Origin: Coprothermobacterota bacterium
Lineage (GTDB): Bacteria; Caldisericota; JANLFM01
DNA: 14,770 nucleotides
Direction of reading: 5' to 3'
Assembly (NCBI GenBank): GCA_026389415.1
Contig: JAPLHX010000197.1
Span: forward strand, 1-14,770
The translations under genes and the position numbers were made by a program. The notes beneath the pieces were generated by a model. That model worked only from the letters and a program-made list of their open reading frames with translations. It searched no databases and was not told the origin of the DNA. The stretch's first letter is position 1. Each line of letters begins with the position of its first letter. Shown piece by piece: positions 12,542 to 14,770 of this stretch.

Positions 12542-14770
12542 TTGGACGCGCATGCTTTAAGGGTGCTGGATTTTTCCGTAATCGTTGAAAAGCTGTTGGA
12601 GTTGTCTCAAACGATCTACGGTCGAGAGATGAGCGAGCGGTTGGCGCCCATGACCAAATTGGAAGATATCCAGCGTGGCCAGCAGGAGACCACTGAATCC
12701 AGGGAATGGCTGGACAAGTTTGATGATTTTTCCTGGGGTCCCGAAGGCAGCGACCTTCGCCCCCTGATAGCGAAGGGTAGGGTAGGGTCAAGTTTGATAC
12801 CGGAAGAACTACTGCAAATACGCTCCTTTCTTGGCCTGCTTCGCCAAATCAAACAAAGAATGACTGAGGCGCGTTCATTCCCGATCCTGAGCGGGCTGGC
12901 TAAAGAGTTTCATCCCCTCACGGCACTGGAAAAAGAGATTGAAAAATCCATTTCAGCCGAAGGAGAGATTCTTGACGGTGCTTCCTACGATTTGCTCCGG
13001 CTACGCAAACAATCCCGGCTGATTGAAAGTCGTCTGCGAGAGAAACTGCAGGACTTGATCGACTCGCCCAGCGTGCGGAAATTCCTCCAGGATCCGATCA
13101 TTACCGTTCGCGACCAGCGCTATGTAATCCCATTAAAGACTGAGTACAAGTCACAGGTTCCGGGGGTAGTGCATGACCGTTCTGCCTCGGGACAAACTGT
13201 GTTCATCGAACCATTGGCAACCGTGAATATCAATAATGAGCTGCGGGAAATTCAGCTTAAAATCAAACAAGAAGAAGACCGCATTCTGGCCACTCTATCC
13301 GGAGCCGTAGGCGAGCAAGCCGGTGAAATCCTTCGATCCATCCAATCTCTGGCCCGACTGGATTTCATTTTTGCCAAGGCTCGTCTTTCCGAGATCGAAC
13401 GGGCCGCTGCTCCCAAAGTTGATGAAGGGTCCTTCATCCAATTGGTGGCGGCCCGACATCCCCTGCTGGAGGGAAATTCGGTACCGATCGATATCGAAGT
13501 AGGACGGGGATTTCGCACTCTCGTGATCACCGGACCTAATACAGGAGGTAAAACTGTCAGCTTAAAGACAGCAGGATTGCTTGTTTTGATGGCCCAAGCA
13601 GGCCTTCACATCCCGGCTTCGTCTCAATCCTGCATCGGTTTATTCCAAAATATCTTCGCTGATATAGGAGATGAACAATCTCTACAGCAGTCTCTGTCTA
13701 CATTTTCATCCCATATGAGCCAGATTGTACGCATCCTGCGAGAGACGGATGCACATTCCCTGGTTCTCTTGGATGAGCTAGGAGCCGGTACGGATCCGCG
13801 CGAAGGAGCCGCTTTAGCCACTGCGATCCTAGAGTCTTTGCACGATCGATGCGTGCGCGTGATTGCTTCAACCCATCACACCGAGCTGATTTCCTTTGCG
13901 TATTTCCATCCCGAAGCACGAAACGCAAGCATGGAATTCAACCTGGAGAGTCTCTCGCCCACTTTCCGCATGAAAATGGGAATCCCCGGCTCCAGCCATG
14001 CCTTTTTGATTGCCAAACGTCTTGGGCTAAAAGCCGAAGTCTTGGCGGAAGCACAGAAGTTTCTCACGGTGGAGAGAGAAAAGTTGGACGAGTTGATTGG
14101 GCGTCTAGAACAGGAACGGCAAAAACTGGAGTCGGATCGAGAGGCCGCGGAAAAAGCGAAAGAAGAGGCATTAAGAATCCGGGATGAATATTCCCGCCAG
14201 AGCGAAGATCTCAAAAAGCGCAAAAAGGAAGTACTGCGGGGAGCCTACGCTGAAGCGCAGAAGGTGATTAAGGACAGCCGGAGTCAGATGGAGGAATTGT
14301 TGCAGAAGTTACGACAGGAAAAGCCAACTTCAAGCAAAACTGAAGAGATTCGTAAGGAAATTGAACAAGCTCGAGACGCGGTGGAGGACCGGATTGATAC
14401 TGCGGAGAAACGAGGCCTGCCCGTCAACCTAAGCCGTCTCAAACCTGGGGATGAGGTTTGGATCCCTCGGTTCAAGGCGCAAGGTGTTGTGATGGAGATC
14501 AAACTGGAAGAGGGCAAAGCACGGGTACAAATTGGCACCATGCGCGCCAACTTGCATGAAGAGGAAATTGAACGGCTGGAAGCACCGGGTGAAAGCCTGA
14601 AAATACAGGCAGAAATTCCCAGCAGACCGCAGGTTGCAGCGGGCAAAGATGTCTCTTGGAAACTCGACCTTCACGGAGAAAAGGTGGAAGCGGCCTTGTC
14701 TGCTTTGGATAAGTACCTGGACAATGCAGTGTTAGCCAATTTTCCATTCGTCTATGTCTTGCATGGCCGT
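12542..14770 (+). CDS. mutS2: MutS2 endonuclease/ATPase, truncated by the window end
   Basis: MutS2 is a MutS-family ATPase with a C-terminal Smr domain. It lacks the mismatch-recognition domains and acts on recombination intermediates or, in Bacillus, collided ribosomes. TTG 12542 has GAGGTGA (12531-12537) at a suitable distance, and the product starts with the usual RVLDFSVIVEKL. 743 residues are visible without a stop. The ATPase has Walker A GPNTGGKT at 331-338, the FADIGDEQS motif near 372-380, STFSSHM, and Walker B LVLLDELGAGTDP at 407-419 (Asp411-Glu412). A charged coiled coil spans about 500-620, then a KOW-like segment LKPGDEVWIP. The Smr domain shows LDLHG at 708-712 and is cut just after VLHGR, within its HGxG motif. 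Confidence 0.97.
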   Translation, partial: MDAHALRVLDFSVIVEKLLELSQTIYGREMSERLAPMTKLEDIQRGQQETTESREWLDKFDDFSWGPEGSDLRPLIAKGRVGSSLIPEELLQIRSFLGLLRQIKQRMTEARSFPILSGLAKEFHPLTALEKEIEKSISAEGEILDGASYDLLRLRKQSRLIESRLREKLQDLIDSPSVRKFLQDPIITVRDQRYVIPLKTEYKSQVPGVVHDRSASGQTVFIEPLATVNINNELREIQLKIKQEEDRILATLSGAVGEQAGEILRSIQSLARLDFIFAKARLSEIERAAAPKVDEGSFIQLVAARHPLLEGNSVPIDIEVGRGFRTLVITGPNTGGKTVSLKTAGLLVLMAQAGLHIPASSQSCIGLFQNIFADIGDEQSLQQSLSTFSSHMSQIVRILRETDAHSLVLLDELGAGTDPREGAALATAILESLHDRCVRVIASTHHTELISFAYFHPEARNASMEFNLESLSPTFRMKMGIPGSSHAFLIAKRLGLKAEVLAEAQKFLTVEREKLDELIGRLEQERQKLESDREAAEKAKEEALRIRDEYSRQSEDLKKRKKEVLRGAYAEAQKVIKDSRSQMEELLQKLRQEKPTSSKTEEIRKEIEQARDAVEDRIDTAEKRGLPVNLSRLKPGDEVWIPRFKAQGVVMEIKLEEGKARVQIGTMRANLHEEEIERLEAPGESLKIQAEIPSRPQVAAGKDVSWKLDLHGEKVEAALSALDKYLDNAVLANFPFVYVLHGR

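Noticed and set aside
1..14770. Mobile element, CRISPR array, toxin-antitoxin or defence cassette
   Set aside because: No transposase or integrase, no spaced repeats, and no unassigned ORF of suitable type; all long plus-strand frames are conserved housekeeping genes, and other-frame ORFs are shadows of these.

Overview
This window is a dense, entirely plus-strand stretch of bacterial housekeeping genes. In order it holds: the tail of a bacterial PH-domain protein, a tRNA-Leu(UAG) with an encoded CCA end, tig (trigger factor), clpP, lon, an unrecognised polytopic membrane protein, thrS, infC, rpmI, rplT, pheS, pheT, an AAG/MPG-family 3-methyladenine DNA glycosylase gene, and mutS2, which runs off the right edge. 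Base composition looks moderate (about half G+C, estimated by eye). TTG starts with good Shine-Dalgarno sequences recur (tig, mutS2, probably pheS), infC starts with ATT, a CIRCE operator controls lon, and an L20-type attenuator seems to precede infC. MutS2 plus CIRCE plus a terminator-type infC leader suggests a bacterium outside the Proteobacteria, such as a Firmicutes-, Chloroflexi- or Armatimonadota-like lineage. I cannot name the phylum from this window.

Left block (1-4906) is protein folding and quality control. tig and clpP overlap (TGATG) and are co-translated. lon has its own HrcA/CIRCE-type promoter and ends in a clear intrinsic terminator. clpX, often the neighbour of clpP, is absent.

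The middle block (4874-8646) is translation. The membrane-protein gene overlaps thrS by 17 nt. The 199-nt thrS-infC gap holds a candidate promoter, three hairpins including a terminator, a long-range helix that would exclude the terminator, and a five-codon mini-ORF. infC, rpmI and rplT follow, with infC and rpmI overlapping by 50 nt.

The right block (8655-14770) is pheS-pheT plus two DNA-maintenance genes, all tightly packed. The strongest anomaly is pheT. Its start overlaps the pheS stop in the usual way (TAATG), but the 5' part has an in-frame TAG, lacks about 45 residues of the B2 tRNA-binding fold, and returns to the main frame only after a +1 shift in a GGGG run. The remaining ~685 codons are intact. 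This is either a local assembly or sequencing fault or a real degeneration of an essential gene's N-terminal region.

I found no mobile element, CRISPR array, defence system or biosynthetic cluster. The noteworthy content is regulatory (lon, infC) and the pheT lesion.
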